From [Clostridium] hylemonae DSM 15053 (GTDB taxonomy: Bacteria; Bacillota; Clostridia; Lachnospirales; Lachnospiraceae), in NCBI RefSeq assembly GCF_008281175.1, contig NZ_CP036524.1:2480001-2544000 (forward strand): a DNA stretch of 64,000 nucleotides, given 5' to 3'. Numbering within the stretch: the first letter of the stretch is position 1; the number at the start of each line of letters is the position of its first letter. Shown here in pieces: positions 54,663-64,000 of the stretch. Position numbers and translations under genes: made by a program. The notes below the pieces were generated by a model that saw nothing but the letters and a program-made list of their open reading frames with translations, did no database searches and was not told the origin of the DNA.

Positions 54663-57197
54663 ATGAATTATGGTAAAAAGAAAGCTTCGCAGAAGCAAAA
54701 AAAAATAACGTCCAAATCAACCATGCAGGGAAAAAGAGTTGGTGTAAGACTTTTTAAAGCATTTCTGCTCTGCCTGCTTGTTGTGGCAGTCGTCGGCGTC
54801 ATCGGCGGCGGACTGTTCCTGAAGAAAATATTAGACAACACCCCGGACGTATCCCCGGCTGATGTACAGCCAAAAGGCTTTACGACCATGGTATATGCCG
54901 ACGACGATAAGACGGAGATCGAACGTTTTGTCGCTTCGGGTGCCAACCGTATATATAAGAAAATAGACGAAGTGCCGAAGGATCTGCAGCATGCCTTTGT
55001 AGCGATCGAGGACGAGCGTTTCTACAACCACAACGGAATCGACCTCCAGGGTATCGCCAGAGCCGCAGTGGTCGGCCTGACGAGCGGCAACTTCTCAGAA
55101 GGCGCCAGCACCATCACCCAGCAGCTGATCAAAAACAATGTCTTCCCCAACTTCACGGAAGAGAAAACCTTCTTTGACAGGCTGGAACGTAAAGTTCAGG
55201 AACAGTATCTCGCAGTGGCCATTGAAAAACAGATGGACAAAGATACGATCCTGGAAAGCTATATGAACACGATCAACCTCGGCCAGAACTGTCTCGGAGT
55301 ACAGTCCGCGGCCAAGAGATATTTTAACAAGGATGTGTCTGAACTGACGCTGTCCGAAAGCGCGGTGATCGCAGGCATCACGCAGAATCCGTCGGATTAC
55401 AATCCGATCACCAATCCGGAACTGAACGCAAAACGTCGGGATAAAGTGTTAAAAAATATGCTGGACCAGGGATATATCGACCAGGCCGCGTACGACGAGG
55501 CAAAGGCAGACGATGTTTATTCCCGTATTCAGACGGTAAACAACTCTGAGACTGACGACACTCCTTACAGCTACTTTGTGGATGCGCTCGCGGATCAGGT
55601 TACACAGGATCTGATAGACCAGCTCGGCTATACGGAGACGCAGGCATACAATGCAGTCTACAGCGGCGGCCTGAGCATCTACTCCACACAGAATCTGGAT
55701 ATGCAGAAAATCTGTGACGAAGAGATGAACAACGATTCCAACTATCCGGGGCTGAAAGAATACGGTCTCGATTACGCCCTCACTGTTACACGGGCGGACG
55801 GAACGGTGGAGAACTACAGTTCCGGACATATCAAACAGTATGTAAAAGAAACGTACGGCAAAGAACAGGGGCTTCTCTACTCCAGCGAGGATGAAGCGCG
55901 CGCCATGGTGGAAGAATGGAAAGCGACCATCGCCAAGGAGGGCGACACATACGACGAGTATATCAATATTTCCCCTCAGCCGCAGGCATCAGTGACCGTC
56001 ATGGACCAGTACACAGGACAGATCAAAGCCATGGTAGGCGGACGGGGCGCCAAAACAACGAGCCGAAGCCTGAACCGTGCGTATAAAGGCTCCCCAAGGC
56101 AGCCCGGTTCTACATTCAAGATACTTGCCGGCTACGCGCCTGCACTCGATTCCGCGGGACAGACGCTGGCCACGATCATAAAAGACGAACCATATACGTA
56201 CCGCGACGGTACGCCTCTGAAAAATGCCAGCGCAACACACCGCGGCGATATCACAATGAGGGAAGCGATACAATGGTCCGTCAACGTATGTGCGGTTAAG
56301 ACGATAGAAGCGATAACTCCAAAGCTTGGATATGAATACTGTACAGAAAAATTCGGCATCACTTCGCTGGACCCGCAGAACGATGTATATGATACTCTCG
56401 TTCTCGGCGGTCTGAGCAAAGGTGTGTATAACTACCAGCTCTGTGCTGCCTATGCATCGATCGCCAACGGCGGCGTATACAATACGCCTACCTTATACAC
56501 AAAGATACTTGACCACGACGGTAATGTGCTTCTGGAAGGCGCCGGCGAATCTCACACGGCCCTCAAGGACAGCACGGCCGCTCTTCTCACAAGCGCGATG
56601 GAAACGGTTGTAGAGAGCGGTACCGGTACCGCCTGCCGGCTCGACAACATGCCGGTGGCCGGTAAGACAGGTACGACAGACTCCAACAAGGACCTCTGGT
56701 TCTGCGGTTTTACCCCATACTACACCTGTGCCGTATGGGGCGGGTATGACGACGGAAAAGTAAACGGCTATGACTTGAATTTCCGCTTCCGTATATGGCG
56801 CGGCATTATGAGCCGGATCCATGCCAACCTGGAATACAAAGACTTTGAAATGCCAAATTCCATCGAGAAGAAGACGGTATGTACCAGAACAGGAAAGCTT
56901 GCGGCGCCGGGCTGCCCGACGATAACAGAATACTTCGCGAAGGATACCGCACCGACAGAGTCTTGTCCTGGCCATGTAGATACAACGCCGAAGGAAGACG
57001 ACACCGACGATAAGGATACAACCGATAATCCGGACGCAAATACACAGACTCCGACAGATCCGAACCAGGGCGGCGGGACTCAGGAGCCGACTCCTACACC
57101 GACGCCCCCCACAGATCCTGAACCGACACCGCCTGTGGATCCGCCGGTAGATCCAAACCCGCCGGTGGTAGATCCGTCGACGCCCTCAACGCCTTGA
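54663..57197 (+). CDS. Class A penicillin-binding protein (PBP1A family)
   Basis: Bifunctional peptidoglycan synthase of 844 residues. It has a basic cytosolic start, one membrane helix (about 30-55), a GT51 glycosyltransferase domain with catalytic Glu in VAIEDERFYNHNGID and SEGASTITQQL, and a transpeptidase with SxxK in PGSTFKI, SVN in QWSVNVCAV and KTGTT. The tail (about 770-844) is a Thr/Asp linker followed by Pro-rich PT/DP repeats. It lies between convergent neighbours with its own terminator. AAGGAGG precedes ATG. Confidence 0.96.
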   Translation: MNYGKKKASQKQKKITSKSTMQGKRVGVRLFKAFLLCLLVVAVVGVIGGGLFLKKILDNTPDVSPADVQPKGFTTMVYADDDKTEIERFVASGANRIYKKIDEVPKDLQHAFVAIEDERFYNHNGIDLQGIARAAVVGLTSGNFSEGASTITQQLIKNNVFPNFTEEKTFFDRLERKVQEQYLAVAIEKQMDKDTILESYMNTINLGQNCLGVQSAAKRYFNKDVSELTLSESAVIAGITQNPSDYNPITNPELNAKRRDKVLKNMLDQGYIDQAAYDEAKADDVYSRIQTVNNSETDDTPYSYFVDALADQVTQDLIDQLGYTETQAYNAVYSGGLSIYSTQNLDMQKICDEEMNNDSNYPGLKEYGLDYALTVTRADGTVENYSSGHIKQYVKETYGKEQGLLYSSEDEARAMVEEWKATIAKEGDTYDEYINISPQPQASVTVMDQYTGQIKAMVGGRGAKTTSRSLNRAYKGSPRQPGSTFKILAGYAPALDSAGQTLATIIKDEPYTYRDGTPLKNASATHRGDITMREAIQWSVNVCAVKTIEAITPKLGYEYCTEKFGITSLDPQNDVYDTLVLGGLSKGVYNYQLCAAYASIANGGVYNTPTLYTKILDHDGNVLLEGAGESHTALKDSTAALLTSAMETVVESGTGTACRLDNMPVAGKTGTTDSNKDLWFCGFTPYYTCAVWGGYDDGKVNGYDLNFRFRIWRGIMSRIHANLEYKDFEMPNSIEKKTVCTRTGKLAAPGCPTITEYFAKDTAPTESCPGHVDTTPKEDDTDDKDTTDNPDANTQTPTDPNQGGGTQEPTPTPTPPTDPEPTPPVDPPVDPNPPVVDPSTPSTP

Positions 57198-57245
57198 CGT
57201 CTGTTTCCGAGAATACAGCATAACAAATAAAATATATGTAAAAAG

Positions 57246-57287
57246 ATAAAAGCATCTGAAAAAATATCAGATGCTTTTATTTTATCT
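57246..57287. terminator. Terminator between the class A PBP and ROK kinase genes
   Basis: Arms 57246-57259 and 57267-57280 (ATAAAAGCATCTGA / TCAGATGCTTTTAT) around a seven-base loop, with T-rich flanks on both strands. It can serve both convergent genes. Confidence 0.75.
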
Positions 57288-57302
57288 TATACCGCACATT
57301 TC

Positions 57303-58235
57303 CTATCCGATTATCAGCTTCGCCGCCCCGCAGATTCCCGCATCGTTGCCGAGCTCTGCCAGCACAAACTTCGTTTCCTTGTTCGCAAAAAAGGCCCGTT
57401 CCTTAAAATGTTTTTCCACATATTTAAGCAGAATGTCTCCGGCTTTGGAGACACCGCCTCCGATGACGATCACAGCGGGATCGGTGATCGCAGCCATATT
57501 TGCCATGGCATGTCCGAGGTACGTGCCGAATTCCTCCACGATCTCCTCCGCAGCCTTGTCCCCTTCCTTCAATGCGTCAAAGACAGCTTTGGCGCTTAAG
57601 TTTTCCTTCTTCAGCACTGTGTCACTGCTGTTCTTCTCCAGACGCCGTCTCGCAAGTCTCGTGATGCCTGTAGCCGACGTGTACTGTTCAAGACAGCCTC
57701 TGCTGCCGCAGCCGCACGTCTCATCTTCTTCGTAATTCACACAGATATGGCCTATCTCTCCGCCGGCGCCGTTCTCTCCTACGATCGGACAGCCGTTGAC
57801 GATGACGCCTCCTCCTACGCCTGTGCCGAGGGTGACCATGATCATATTCTTCTGCCCCTTGCCTGCCCCGAGCCACATCTCCCCTAGGGCCGCAACATTG
57901 GCATCATTTCCTGCCTTAACCTTCAGCCCGGTAAGTTCTCCCATCTCCCGCTTTACTTCTTTATAGCCCCAGCCTAGATTTGCCGTATTCTGAACGATAC
58001 CGCGGTCGTCTACCGGTGCAGGTATTCCGATCCCGATTCCTGCGATCTGCAGATGCCCTATCTCTTTTTCTTCCATCTTAGACTTCAAGGATGCGGCGAC
58101 ATCAGGAAGTATCGCTTCTCCGCGGTTTTCTGTCCTGGTCTTTATCTCCCACTTCTCCACAAGGGTGCCCTCTGTCCTGAAAAGCCCCATCTTAACCGTA
58201 GTTCCTCCGATATCTACGCCAAAACAATACTGCAT
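57303..58235 (-). CDS. ROK-family glucokinase
   Basis: Sugar kinase of 310 residues that phosphorylates glucose with ATP (known family role). Motifs are the N-terminal phosphate loop FGVDIGGTTVKMGLF, GNDANVAALGEMW with the catalytic Asp, LGTGVGGGVIVNG, the ROK zinc cluster EDETCGCGSRGCLEQ and the late IVIGGGVSKAGD. There is no DNA-binding domain, so it is an enzyme and not a ROK repressor. It starts 14 bases after hprK and forms the end of the uvrC-hprK-ROK run. GGAGGGG precedes the ATG. Confidence 0.94.
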   Translation of the reverse strand: MQYCFGVDIGGTTVKMGLFRTEGTLVEKWEIKTRTENRGEAILPDVAASLKSKMEEKEIGHLQIAGIGIGIPAPVDDRGIVQNTANLGWGYKEVKREMGELTGLKVKAGNDANVAALGEMWLGAGKGQKNMIMVTLGTGVGGGVIVNGCPIVGENGAGGEIGHICVNYEEDETCGCGSRGCLEQYTSATGITRLARRRLEKNSSDTVLKKENLSAKAVFDALKEGDKAAEEIVEEFGTYLGHAMANMAAITDPAVIVIGGGVSKAGDILLKYVEKHFKERAFFANKETKFVLAELGNDAGICGAAKLIIG

Positions 58236-58249
58236 TCTTTAAACCCCTC

Positions 58250-59176
58250 CTATTTCTTTGTAAGATTCTGCTGTACCCGCTTATAAAGCTCATGAGCCGC
58301 ATTGTAACCCATCTTTTTCTGCCTGTGGTTGATAGCGGCCGTCTCTACGATAATGGCAAGATTACGGCCCGGCCGTATCGGGAGCTGATGGCATACGACT
58401 TTGTTGCCAAGAAATTCTGTATACTCCTCTTCCATGCCAAGACGGTCATATTCCTTCTCTTTATTCCAGTCTTCCAGCGTGATCACCAGATCGATATTCT
58501 GTGTCTCACGGACGCTCTGAACACCGAACAGCGTCTTTACATCTACGATCCCGATCCCCCGCAGTTCAATAAAATGCCTGGTGATATCCGGCGCCGTCCC
58601 GACCAGTGTCTCGTCGCTGACCTTATGGATCTCCACCACATCGTCGCTGACCAGGCGGTGTCCTCTCTTGATGAGCTCAAGCGCGGATTCGCTCTTTCCG
58701 ATACCGCTCTCCCCCATGATAAGTACGCCGACGCCGTACACGTCCACAAGTACGCCGTGGATGGAAATGCAGGGAGCCAGCTCCACGTTCAGCCAGCGGA
58801 TGATCTCCGCTGTAAATTCAGATGTCTTTTTTTCCGTCGAAAATATCGGTACCTGCGCCGCATTTGCCTTCTCCAGAAGCCGCTGCTCAGGCACAAGATC
58901 GCGGCTGAAGATGATGCACGGTATCTGATAAGACAGCAGTGTATCGTAGATATGTTCCTTTGTCTCCTCATCCAGAGTTTCCAGAAATGTATATTCCACA
59001 TAGCCGATTATCTGTACGCGGTCAGAATCAAAGTGTTCAAAAAAACCGGTCAGCTGAAGCGCGGGCCGGTTGATATCCGGTACCTCCACCTCTCTTTCTG
59101 TCAGATCAACATCCGGCGTCAGATTCCGGAGATTCATCTTTTCGACAATCTTTTTCATCTTTACTTTCTTCCCCAT
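58250..59176 (-). CDS. hprK: HPr kinase/phosphorylase
   Basis: Bifunctional enzyme of 308 residues that phosphorylates Ser-46 of HPr and so sets carbon catabolite repression. The N-terminal domain (about 1-130) is followed by the P-loop MGESGIGKSESALELIKRGH, VSDDVVEIHK and the HprK signature LRGIGIVDVKTLFG. AAGGAGA lies before ATG. Its link with ROK glucokinase and the GH modules fits a saccharolytic lifestyle. In many relatives murB-rapZ-whiA follow hprK; here the ROK gene takes that place. Confidence 0.96.
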   Translation of the reverse strand: MGKKVKMKKIVEKMNLRNLTPDVDLTEREVEVPDINRPALQLTGFFEHFDSDRVQIIGYVEYTFLETLDEETKEHIYDTLLSYQIPCIIFSRDLVPEQRLLEKANAAQVPIFSTEKKTSEFTAEIIRWLNVELAPCISIHGVLVDVYGVGVLIMGESGIGKSESALELIKRGHRLVSDDVVEIHKVSDETLVGTAPDITRHFIELRGIGIVDVKTLFGVQSVRETQNIDLVITLEDWNKEKEYDRLGMEEEYTEFLGNKVVCHQLPIRPGRNLAIIVETAAINHRQKKMGYNAAHELYKRVQQNLTKK

Positions 59177-59255
59177 GGCAGTCTCCTTTTCCTTTCAGTC
59201 TTCCTGCTCCCTGAAATGCACCTGCATCACAAGGTCCTGCATTTATTATATCATA

Positions 59256-61094
59256 TCAGTGAAAAAAATTGTACACGTCACGGGCCGATTTTTCATTCAT
59301 GGACGGCAGTCTCCCCAGTTCCTCCACCGTGGCATTCTTAATGGCATCCAAATTGGAAAAATGGCTCATCAAGTCTTTTCTCCTAGCCGGGCCAACACCT
59401 GGTATGTCATCCAGGACAGAATGCACCTGCCCCTGGCTTCTCAGCTTTCTGTGGAATGTGATGGCAAATCGGTGGGCCTCATCCTGGATCCTTGTTATGA
59501 GCTTAAATCCCTCAGAATCTTTTTCGATCGGAATTTCCTCATTTTGATAAAACAACCCTCTCGTCCGGTGATTGTCATCTTTTACCATGCCGCACACAGG
59601 GATATTGAGCCTCAGCCTGTCCAGTACCTGGACAGCTACATTGACCTGTCCCTTACCTCCATCCATGAGAATCAGATCCGGGAATGCGGTAAAGCTTCCC
59701 ATGTCTTTTCCTTCCTCCATCTCTTTCATCCCGTGGACGAATCTCCGCGTGAGCACTTCCTCCATGCTGGCATAGTCGTCAGCGCCCTGCACGCCCTTGA
59801 TCTTAAACTTCCGGTAGTCATTGCGCTTTGGCTTTCCTTTTTCATATACGATCATGGAACCGACAGAAGCGAATCCGTTCGTGTTGGAAATATCGTACGC
59901 CTCCATCCGGACGATCCCCTTCAGACCAAGTAATTTCTCCAGTTCCTTCACCGCGCCTATCGTACGTCCCTCTTCCCGTTTCAGCCGTTCTTTGTCCGTG
60001 CTGAGTACGAGGGCCGCATTCTTCTGCGCCAGCTCCACCAGCTTTTCCTTTGCCCCCTTCTTAGGTACGCGCAGATGGACCTTATGCCCTCTTCTACGCG
60101 TGAGCCACTCTTCCACAACTTCCAGATCCTCTATCTCTTCCTGCAGCATGAGCTGGGAAGGAATGTACGGTGTGCCGGCATAGAACTGCTTGATAAAGCT
60201 GGAGAGGATCTCTGCTTCGCTCTCTCCCTTTGTGATCCTTAGATAAAAATGATCCCGGCCGATGAGGCGCCCGCCCCGGATAAAGAATACCTGTACGACC
60301 GCGTCCTCTTCCTCTGTGGCCACCGCCAGAATATCCCTGTCATCCCCGGCAGTGTCGGTTATCTTCTGCTTCTGGGCGATCTTCTGGACACTGTTTAGAA
60401 GTTCCCGGTATTCAATGGCTTTCTCAAATTCCATCGCCTCGGAGGCGCACTGCATCTTCTCCTCCAGCTCCTTCAGGATGAGATCATAATTACCGTTCAG
60501 AAATCGTAGGACTTCATCGATGGACTTCCGGTAGTCCTCCTGTGATATATACCCCTGGCACGGCGCCTTGCACTGATGGATATGGTAATTCAGACAGGGG
60601 CGTTCTCTGCCAATATCCCGGGGCAGCTTCCGGCTGCAGCTGCGGATATTATAAAGCTTGCGTATAAGCTCGATCGTATCTTTCACTGCCCCCGCGCTCG
60701 TATAGGGACCGAAATATTTTGCCTTGTCTTTTACCATCTTTCTGGCAAGCATGATCCTCGGAAACGGCTCATCCACCGTAACCTTAATAAACGGATAACT
60801 CTTGTCATCCATAAGCATCGTATTGTATTTAGGACGGTGTTCTTTTATGAGGTTGCACTCCAGCACGAGCGCCTCAAGCTCAGAATCCGTCACAATATAT
60901 TCAAATCTTGCTATATGGGTGACCATCTGGTCTATCTTGACGCCTTTGCTGCGGCTCATCTGAAAATACTGGCGTACCCTGTTTTTCAGGCTGATGGCCT
61001 TCCCCACATAGATAATATCATCCTTCTCGTCGTGCATGATATAGACCCCCGGCTTACCGGGCAGTTTCTTGAGTTCCTCCTGAATATCAAACAT
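59256..61094 (-). CDS. uvrC: Excinuclease ABC subunit C
   Basis: Nucleotide-excision-repair nuclease of 612 residues that makes both incisions with UvrB. It has an N-terminal GIY-YIG domain ([19 protein letters not shown]), a UVR motif ([24 protein letters not shown] region, about 205-235), an RNase-H-like domain ([28 protein letters not shown], then [15 protein letters not shown]) and a C-terminal helix-hairpin-helix pair ([16 protein letters not shown]). AAGGAGA precedes ATG. First gene of the uvrC-hprK-ROK run. Confidence 0.97.
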   Translation of the reverse strand: MFDIQEELKKLPGKPGVYIMHDEKDDIIYVGKAISLKNRVRQYFQMSRSKGVKIDQMVTHIARFEYIVTDSELEALVLECNLIKEHRPKYNTMLMDDKSYPFIKVTVDEPFPRIMLARKMVKDKAKYFGPYTSAGAVKDTIELIRKLYNIRSCSRKLPRDIGRERPCLNYHIHQCKAPCQGYISQEDYRKSIDEVLRFLNGNYDLILKELEEKMQCASEAMEFEKAIEYRELLNSVQKIAQKQKITDTAGDDRDILAVATEEEDAVVQVFFIRGGRLIGRDHFYLRITKGESEAEILSSFIKQFYAGTPYIPSQLMLQEEIEDLEVVEEWLTRRRGHKVHLRVPKKGAKEKLVELAQKNAALVLSTDKERLKREEGRTIGAVKELEKLLGLKGIVRMEAYDISNTNGFASVGSMIVYEKGKPKRNDYRKFKIKGVQGADDYASMEEVLTRRFVHGMKEMEEGKDMGSFTAFPDLILMDGGKGQVNVAVQVLDRLRLNIPVCGMVKDDNHRTRGLFYQNEEIPIEKDSEGFKLITRIQDEAHRFAITFHRKLRSQGQVHSVLDDIPGVGPARRKDLMSHFSNLDAIKNATVEELGRLPSMNEKSARDVYNFFH

Positions 61095-61216
61095 ACATCT
61101 GCTGTCTCCTTGTCTGTCATCCTATAGCATTTACAAATGCGGCTTTCCCTGAATATTCCTGATTCAATAGATCTACATCATCATACCATATTACGGACGA
61201 AAAGTTAAATAGCCGG

Positions 61217-62893
61217 CTATATTTTTAAACCAAAAGCTTCATATGGTTTCAGCGTTATATTTTTATCTATGCTATCTCTGTTATAATTGCTGATAAGCAC
61301 TTCTGCATCGGCCTCTTTAAATTCTGCCGGCAGTGCAAACGGTACCGCATCCTCTGTAAAACTGCATACCACGAGCAGTTTATGCCTTTCCGACGTTCTC
61401 GTATATACGTACAGTTCCTCGCTGTCCGGCAGGAGAAGTTCATAAGTCCCGGACACAATGATCTCCTCTTTCTTGCGCAGACGGATAAGCTTCTGATAAT
61501 ACCGGAACACAGAATCCTCCCTTGACAGTTGTTCTTCTGCGTTGATCTCTTTATAGTTTGGGTTCACCATGATCCACGGAGTACCGGCGCTGAACCCTGC
61601 GTTCACCCCGTCATCCCACTGCATGGGCGTCCGGGCATTGTCCCGCCCCTTGTATCTGATATACCTCATCATCGCAGACGCATCGACGATACCACTTTGT
61701 ACAAATTCATGATATGCATTGATACTCTCTATGTCTCTGAAGTCTTCAAGAGTTTCAAACGGCGCGTTGGTCATGCCAAGTTCCTCCCCCTGATATATAT
61801 ACGGCGTTCCCTGCATCATATGCAGGCAGGTGGCGAGCATTTTGGCGGACAATTCCCGGTATGCAGGGCGGTCATCTCCGAACCTGGAGACGATTCTCGG
61901 CTGATCATGGTTACACCAGTAGAGACTGTTCCACGCCTTTTGGTAAAGTTCTGTCTGCCATTTCGACATCACAGCTTTCAGCTGCGGGAGTGAGACTTTC
62001 CGGTCGCTCCACTTATAACCTTCCCCCTCGTCAAGCCCCATATGCTCGAACTGAAATACCATATTGAGTTCTTTTCCGTCCAGCGACGCATATTTCTGCG
62101 CCTCCTCCACCGTAACGCCGGCACACTCTCCCACCGTCATCAGATCGTAATGGGACAATACCCTGCGGTTCATTTCCTGCAGGTATTCATGGACGTGAGG
62201 TCCGTTCTGCGCGTGAGGCGAAGGGTCTCCATAGAGCTGTGACTCTCCCTTCGGTCCGTCCGGAAGACCTTCAGCCTTTGATATCATACTGATGACGTCC
62301 ATCCGGAAGCCGTCGATTCCTTTCCGGCACCACCAGTCCATCATCTCATACACCTTATCACGCACCTCAGGATTATCCCAGTTCAGATCAGGCTGCTTTG
62401 AAGAAAACAGATGCAGGTAGTACATATGTGTGGACTCGTCGTAGCTCCAGGCGGGACCGCTGAAGCAGGACCCCCAGTTGTTCGGCTCTTTCCCGTCCTT
62501 TCCCTCCCTCCAGATGTAATAATCCCGAAAGGGATTGTGTTTTGATCTTCTGCTTTCCACAAACCATCTGTGTTCGTCCGACGTGTGGTTTACAACGAGA
62601 TCCATCACAATACGGATGCCTCTTTCATGCGCTTGCGACAGCATCCGCTCAAAGTCCTCCATTGTGCCGAATTCCTGCATGATCGCCTGATAGTCGCTTA
62701 TGTCATAACCATTGTCATCATTCGGCGACTCATAAACGGGCGACAGCCAGATCACATCGATCCCCAGTTCCTTCAGATAATCCAGCTTTTCCGTGATCCC
62801 GTTGATATCCCCGATTCCGTCACCGTCAGAATCATTGAAGCTTCTTGGGTATATCTGATAAACAACACTTTGTTTCCACCATGTCTTTTCCAT
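61217..62893 (-). CDS. Alpha-glucosidase, GH13 subfamily 31 (oligo-1,6-glucosidase type)
   Basis: Intracellular glucosidase of 558 residues that acts on short alpha-glucans. It opens with WWKQSVVYQIYPRSFNDSDGDGIGD-like sequence. Later motifs are DLVVNHTSDEHRWF, the nucleophile Asp in GIDGFRMDVISMISK, acid/base Glu in MTVGECAGV, and the Asp in CNHDQPRIVSRFGDD. The residue after the nucleophile region (DVISMI, with Val) is the pattern seen in alpha-1,6-specific enzymes, so isomaltose/panose-type substrates are likely (family-based inference). It is divergent from a LacI regulator, with two palindromic sites around its promoter. AAGAGGAG precedes ATG. Confidence 0.93.
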   Translation of the reverse strand: MEKTWWKQSVVYQIYPRSFNDSDGDGIGDINGITEKLDYLKELGIDVIWLSPVYESPNDDNGYDISDYQAIMQEFGTMEDFERMLSQAHERGIRIVMDLVVNHTSDEHRWFVESRRSKHNPFRDYYIWREGKDGKEPNNWGSCFSGPAWSYDESTHMYYLHLFSSKQPDLNWDNPEVRDKVYEMMDWWCRKGIDGFRMDVISMISKAEGLPDGPKGESQLYGDPSPHAQNGPHVHEYLQEMNRRVLSHYDLMTVGECAGVTVEEAQKYASLDGKELNMVFQFEHMGLDEGEGYKWSDRKVSLPQLKAVMSKWQTELYQKAWNSLYWCNHDQPRIVSRFGDDRPAYRELSAKMLATCLHMMQGTPYIYQGEELGMTNAPFETLEDFRDIESINAYHEFVQSGIVDASAMMRYIRYKGRDNARTPMQWDDGVNAGFSAGTPWIMVNPNYKEINAEEQLSREDSVFRYYQKLIRLRKKEEIIVSGTYELLLPDSEELYVYTRTSERHKLLVVCSFTEDAVPFALPAEFKEADAEVLISNYNRDSIDKNITLKPYEAFGLKI

Positions 62894-62925
62894 AATTTTT
62901 CACTCCTCTTAAAATTTTGATTGAC

Positions 62926-63001
62926 GTTTTGCGCAAAACCTACCATACTTGAATTATAAGCAGTGGATCCGTGAACTTTCAACACGTTTTACGCAAAACG
63001 T
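62926..63001 (-). promoter_or_regulatory. Glucosidase promoter flanked by two LacI-type operators
   Basis: Operator 1, GTTTTGCGCAAAAC (62926-62939), is a perfect palindrome. Operator 2, ACGTTTT-ACGC-AAAACGT (62984-63001), has perfect 7-bp arms. Their centres are 60 bases apart. Between them, read leftward, lie TTGAAA (62977-62982), an 18-base spacer and TATAAT (62953-62958). One operator covers the region just downstream of the start site and the other lies just upstream of the -35 box, suiting repression by looping (inference). Confidence 0.75.
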
Positions 63002-63079
63002 AACTATGTACAAATATGGATTGTAACTTTTATCTATTCTTTACATTTTTACTTCCGGATCAACGAAAGGAGCGCTCAT

Positions 63080-64000
63080 ATGACAGTACGTATCAAAGAT
63101 ATCGCCAGGGAGGCCAACGTAAGCCCTACCACCGTGTCCAACGTCATACACGGCAATACAAAAAAGGTGTCTCCCGCAACGCTTGAGCGGATCGAGGCGA
63201 TCCTGCACAAAAGACAGTACATTCCGAGTATGGGGGCCAGGATGCTGGCCGGAAACTCTTCGCACCTGATCGGAGTATTGATCGGCAGTAAGAGAAGACA
63301 GGAACGTGGCATCGACCGCGACCCGTTTACGAGTATTCTTCTTGAAACACTGGAGACAGAAATATTCCGCCAGGGCTATTACATGCTTTTTCATATTTCA
63401 GACAGGCCGGAGGAAAACTGGGCGCTTGCCGCCACCTGGAACATTGAAGGACTGATCACCATCGGGCTGAGTCCGGAAGAAAATGAAGGGATCAGGGAAA
63501 AATGCGGCATTCCCCTTGTGACCGTGGATGTCTATTATGATATCCCGGGAATGGCAAATATCGGTCTTAAGGATGAAGAAGGAGGGTATCTGATGGCGCA
63601 GTTTCTGTTTGATCAGGGACACACGGACTTCCTTTTTCTTGCAGACAACGACACTGGAGTAGATCATATGCGGTGGGAGGGAATCGTGACGTTTCTGAAA
63701 GAGCAGGGAAGCTCTGAAGGAGCCCTCCGGGAGCGTCACCTCCTCATACCTTCCGACATTGACGGAAGGCAGGCCTATTATCAGAAAAAGCTCCCTCTGT
63801 TTCTGGAGAAACAGGCGCTTTTTTTCGCTTCTGATTATTACGCCGCAGAAGCGGTACAGTATCTCAGACAGAATAACATACGCATACCGGAGCAGATCTC
63901 CATCGCAGGATTTGACGATAACGTATACGCTTCTATGTGTTCGCCGCCACTCACCACGATCCGGCAGAATGTTCCCCAAAAAGCAGCCGCCGCAGTACGC
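63080..64000 (+). CDS. LacI-family transcriptional regulator (cut by window end)
   Basis: The open frame starts at ATG 63080 (AAAGGAG seven bases upstream) and runs off the right edge after 307 codons, so only about the last 25-40 residues are missing. The LacI helix-turn-helix and hinge are at about 3-55 (VRIKDIAREANVSPTTVSNVIHG, VSPATLERIEAIL, YIPSMGARMLAG), followed by a periplasmic-binding-protein-like sensor domain (LIGVLIGS, SIAGFDDNVYASMCSPPLTTIRQN). It is divergent from the GH13 alpha-glucosidase, whose promoter carries two matching palindromes, so it is the probable local repressor. Confidence 0.92.
   Translation, partial: MTVRIKDIAREANVSPTTVSNVIHGNTKKVSPATLERIEAILHKRQYIPSMGARMLAGNSSHLIGVLIGSKRRQERGIDRDPFTSILLETLETEIFRQGYYMLFHISDRPEENWALAATWNIEGLITIGLSPEENEGIREKCGIPLVTVDVYYDIPGMANIGLKDEEGGYLMAQFLFDQGHTDFLFLADNDTGVDHMRWEGIVTFLKEQGSSEGALRERHLLIPSDIDGRQAYYQKKLPLFLEKQALFFASDYYAAEAVQYLRQNNIRIPEQISIAGFDDNVYASMCSPPLTTIRQNVPQKAAAAVR

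Overview
The window looks like a chromosomal segment of a Lachnospiraceae member (Clostridium cluster XIVa, in the range of Dorea or [Clostridium] scindens/hylemonae). The grounds are close-to-even base composition, strong AGGAGG-type ribosome binding sites, low-GC Gram-positive gene orders (tig-clpP-clpX-lon-engB, secA-prfB, uvrC-hprK-ROK kinase), a YkoEDC-type ECF transporter, class III fructose bisphosphatase and long-form HPF. Most of it is core genome. No phage, plasmid or insertion-sequence gene is visible. The assignment rests on protein resemblance and gene order only.

Layout. 1-2.5 kb: a VanR/VanS-like two-component pair followed by a D,D-carboxypeptidase. 2.6-3.6 kb: a lone ABC substrate-binding lipoprotein. 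3.7-4.9 kb: a type I-C-like CRISPR array with no cas genes anywhere in the window; its leader side is on the right and degenerate repeats mark its old end on the left. 4.9-7.6 kb: an EF-G/TetM-like GTPase fused to a YacP/Rae1-type NYN ribonuclease domain. 7.7-10.9 kb: carB. 11-16.1 kb: a GH36 alpha-galactosidase plus amylosucrase-like GH13 operon with a divergent AraC regulator. 16.1-18.4 kb: a MerR regulator and a divergent MATE pump. 18.4-27.2 kb (minus strand): DJ-1 protein, lipoprotein, tig, clpP, clpX, lon, engB, AI-2E-family permease; a REP-like palindrome lies between clpX and lon. 27.4-28.3 kb: CYTH protein and a small XRE regulator. 28.3-35.7 kb (minus): secA, prfB with a programmed +1 frameshift, hom, an apgM-like probable homoserine kinase, and lysC. 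35.8-40.3 kb (minus): iorA-iorB-paaK and a eukaryotic-type hisA. 40.5-45.5 kb (minus): small lipoprotein, fbp, dapB, dapA, and a tandem OB-fold SSB-like protein. 45.5-49.5 kb (minus): a YkoE/D/C-type ECF transporter with a DUF169 gene. 49.7-53.8 kb (plus): typA, PAP2 phosphatase, PsiE-like protein, hpf. 53.9-54.5 kb: YigZ-family protein. 54.7-57.2 kb: class A PBP. 57.3-61.1 kb (minus): uvrC, hprK, ROK glucokinase. 61.2-64 kb: a GH13 alpha-glucosidase and a divergent LacI regulator, cut by the window edge.

How it fits together. The carbohydrate modules (GH36/GH13_4 and GH13_31), each with a divergent local regulator and visible palindromic sites, together with hprK, ROK kinase and fbp, fit a saccharolytic gut anaerobe. 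hom/kinase/lysC and dapA/dapB make the aspartate-family amino acids. iorAB-paaK oxidises aryl pyruvates to aryl-acetyl-CoA. The least ordinary items are the GTPase-NYN fusion, the cas-less CRISPR array, the REP-like palindrome at lon, the apgM-like gene in the homoserine operon, the eukaryotic-type hisA in an aryl-acid operon, the two-OB-fold SSB and the YkoEDC-DUF169 operon with no room for a TPP riboswitch.
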